A DNA stretch of 64,000 nucleotides from Trichocoleus desertorum ATA4-8-CV12 (GTDB taxonomy: Bacteria; Cyanobacteriota; Cyanobacteriia; FACHB-46): contig JAHHIL010000011.1 in assembly GCA_019358975.1 (NCBI GenBank), forward strand, positions 54,508 to 118,507, written 5' to 3'. Shown in pieces: positions 63,928 through 64,000 of the stretch. Position 1 is the first letter of the stretch. Each line of letters begins with the position of its first letter. The position numbers and the translations under genes are program-made. The notes under the pieces were generated by a model. The model was given only the letters and a program-made list of their open reading frames with translations, made no database searches and was not told the DNA's origin.

Positions 63928-64000
63928 CGGGCAGTCTTAGCGGTTCAATGCCGCGTGGACTACCAACAAACGCTAACTACCCCCTAGAGTGATTCTGAAT

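Overview
The window is chromosomal DNA of an oxygenic cyanobacterium. The evidence is psbA (D1), a carboxysomal-type beta-carbonic anhydrase, glpX-type FBPase/SBPase, hemA, a cyanobacterial RNase E with the RRRRRRSSA tail, many cyanobacteria-only small proteins (DUF1997, DUF1830, DUF4079, ComFB) and the very frequent HIP1 octamer GCGATCGC. Gene density, long intergenic spacers, many hairpin repeats and large multidomain proteins suggest a filamentous or other large-genome lineage rather than a picocyanobacterium. The exact genus cannot be read from the sequence. About 57 protein genes and one tRNA (Cys) are supported.

Layout. 1-6.2 kb: psbA 3' end with its terminator, aroC, a GNAT enzyme, a divergent thioesterase/HxlR pair with a likely operator, tRNA-Cys, a ComFB protein, pheA and a DUF1997 protein. 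6.1-12.4 kb: rnhB, rne and a large radical-SAM/DUF2344 protein, all on the minus strand. 12.5-26.9 kb: two STAS proteins, small conserved proteins, clpS with a CPBP protease, a DICT/degenerate HD-GYP protein overlapping a pentapeptide-repeat protein, a B12-type radical SAM protein, an ABC ATPase, an atypical OmpR-type regulator with an NtcA-type promoter, and the CGFS glutaredoxin/BolA pair. 27-34.7 kb: subtilase with P-domain, plsC, tadA, grxC, glpX, hemA. 34.8-48.5 kb: UPF0182 membrane protein, a 1860-residue TPR/glycosyltransferase protein with a triplicated module, and a 1526-residue surface or secreted-type protein ending in a matrixin-like metalloprotease. 48.8-64 kb: gyrB, miaA, cold-shock/DUF1294 protein, ccaA, TSUP transporter, a DUF2281/MazF toxin-antitoxin pair, a nuclease-like protein with a DnaX-type C-terminus, ubiD-family decarboxylase, a NYN/LOTUS-like protein, a RodZ-like protein, hppD and a HAD gene that ends in a repeat element.

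The most striking observations are these. (1) Repeat elements with polypurine/polypyrimidine or G/C-rich arms lie in frame inside miaA, the UPF0182 gene and the giant glycosyltransferase gene, extend the N-terminus of tadA and end the HAD gene. (2) The 4.6 kb metalloprotease gene contains no HIP1 site and has a 90 bp exact internal duplication, suggesting recent arrival or fast evolution. (3) An uncharacterised protein joins a possible PD-(D/E)XK-like domain to the C-terminal module of cyanobacterial DnaX, and lies between a toxin-antitoxin pair and a NYN-nuclease gene. (4) An mRNA hairpin encloses the start codon and Shine-Dalgarno sequence of a STAS gene whose phospho-acceptor serine is lost. 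(5) An atypical response regulator has a complete NtcA-activated promoter pattern. No CRISPR array, rRNA or complete insertion sequence was seen.
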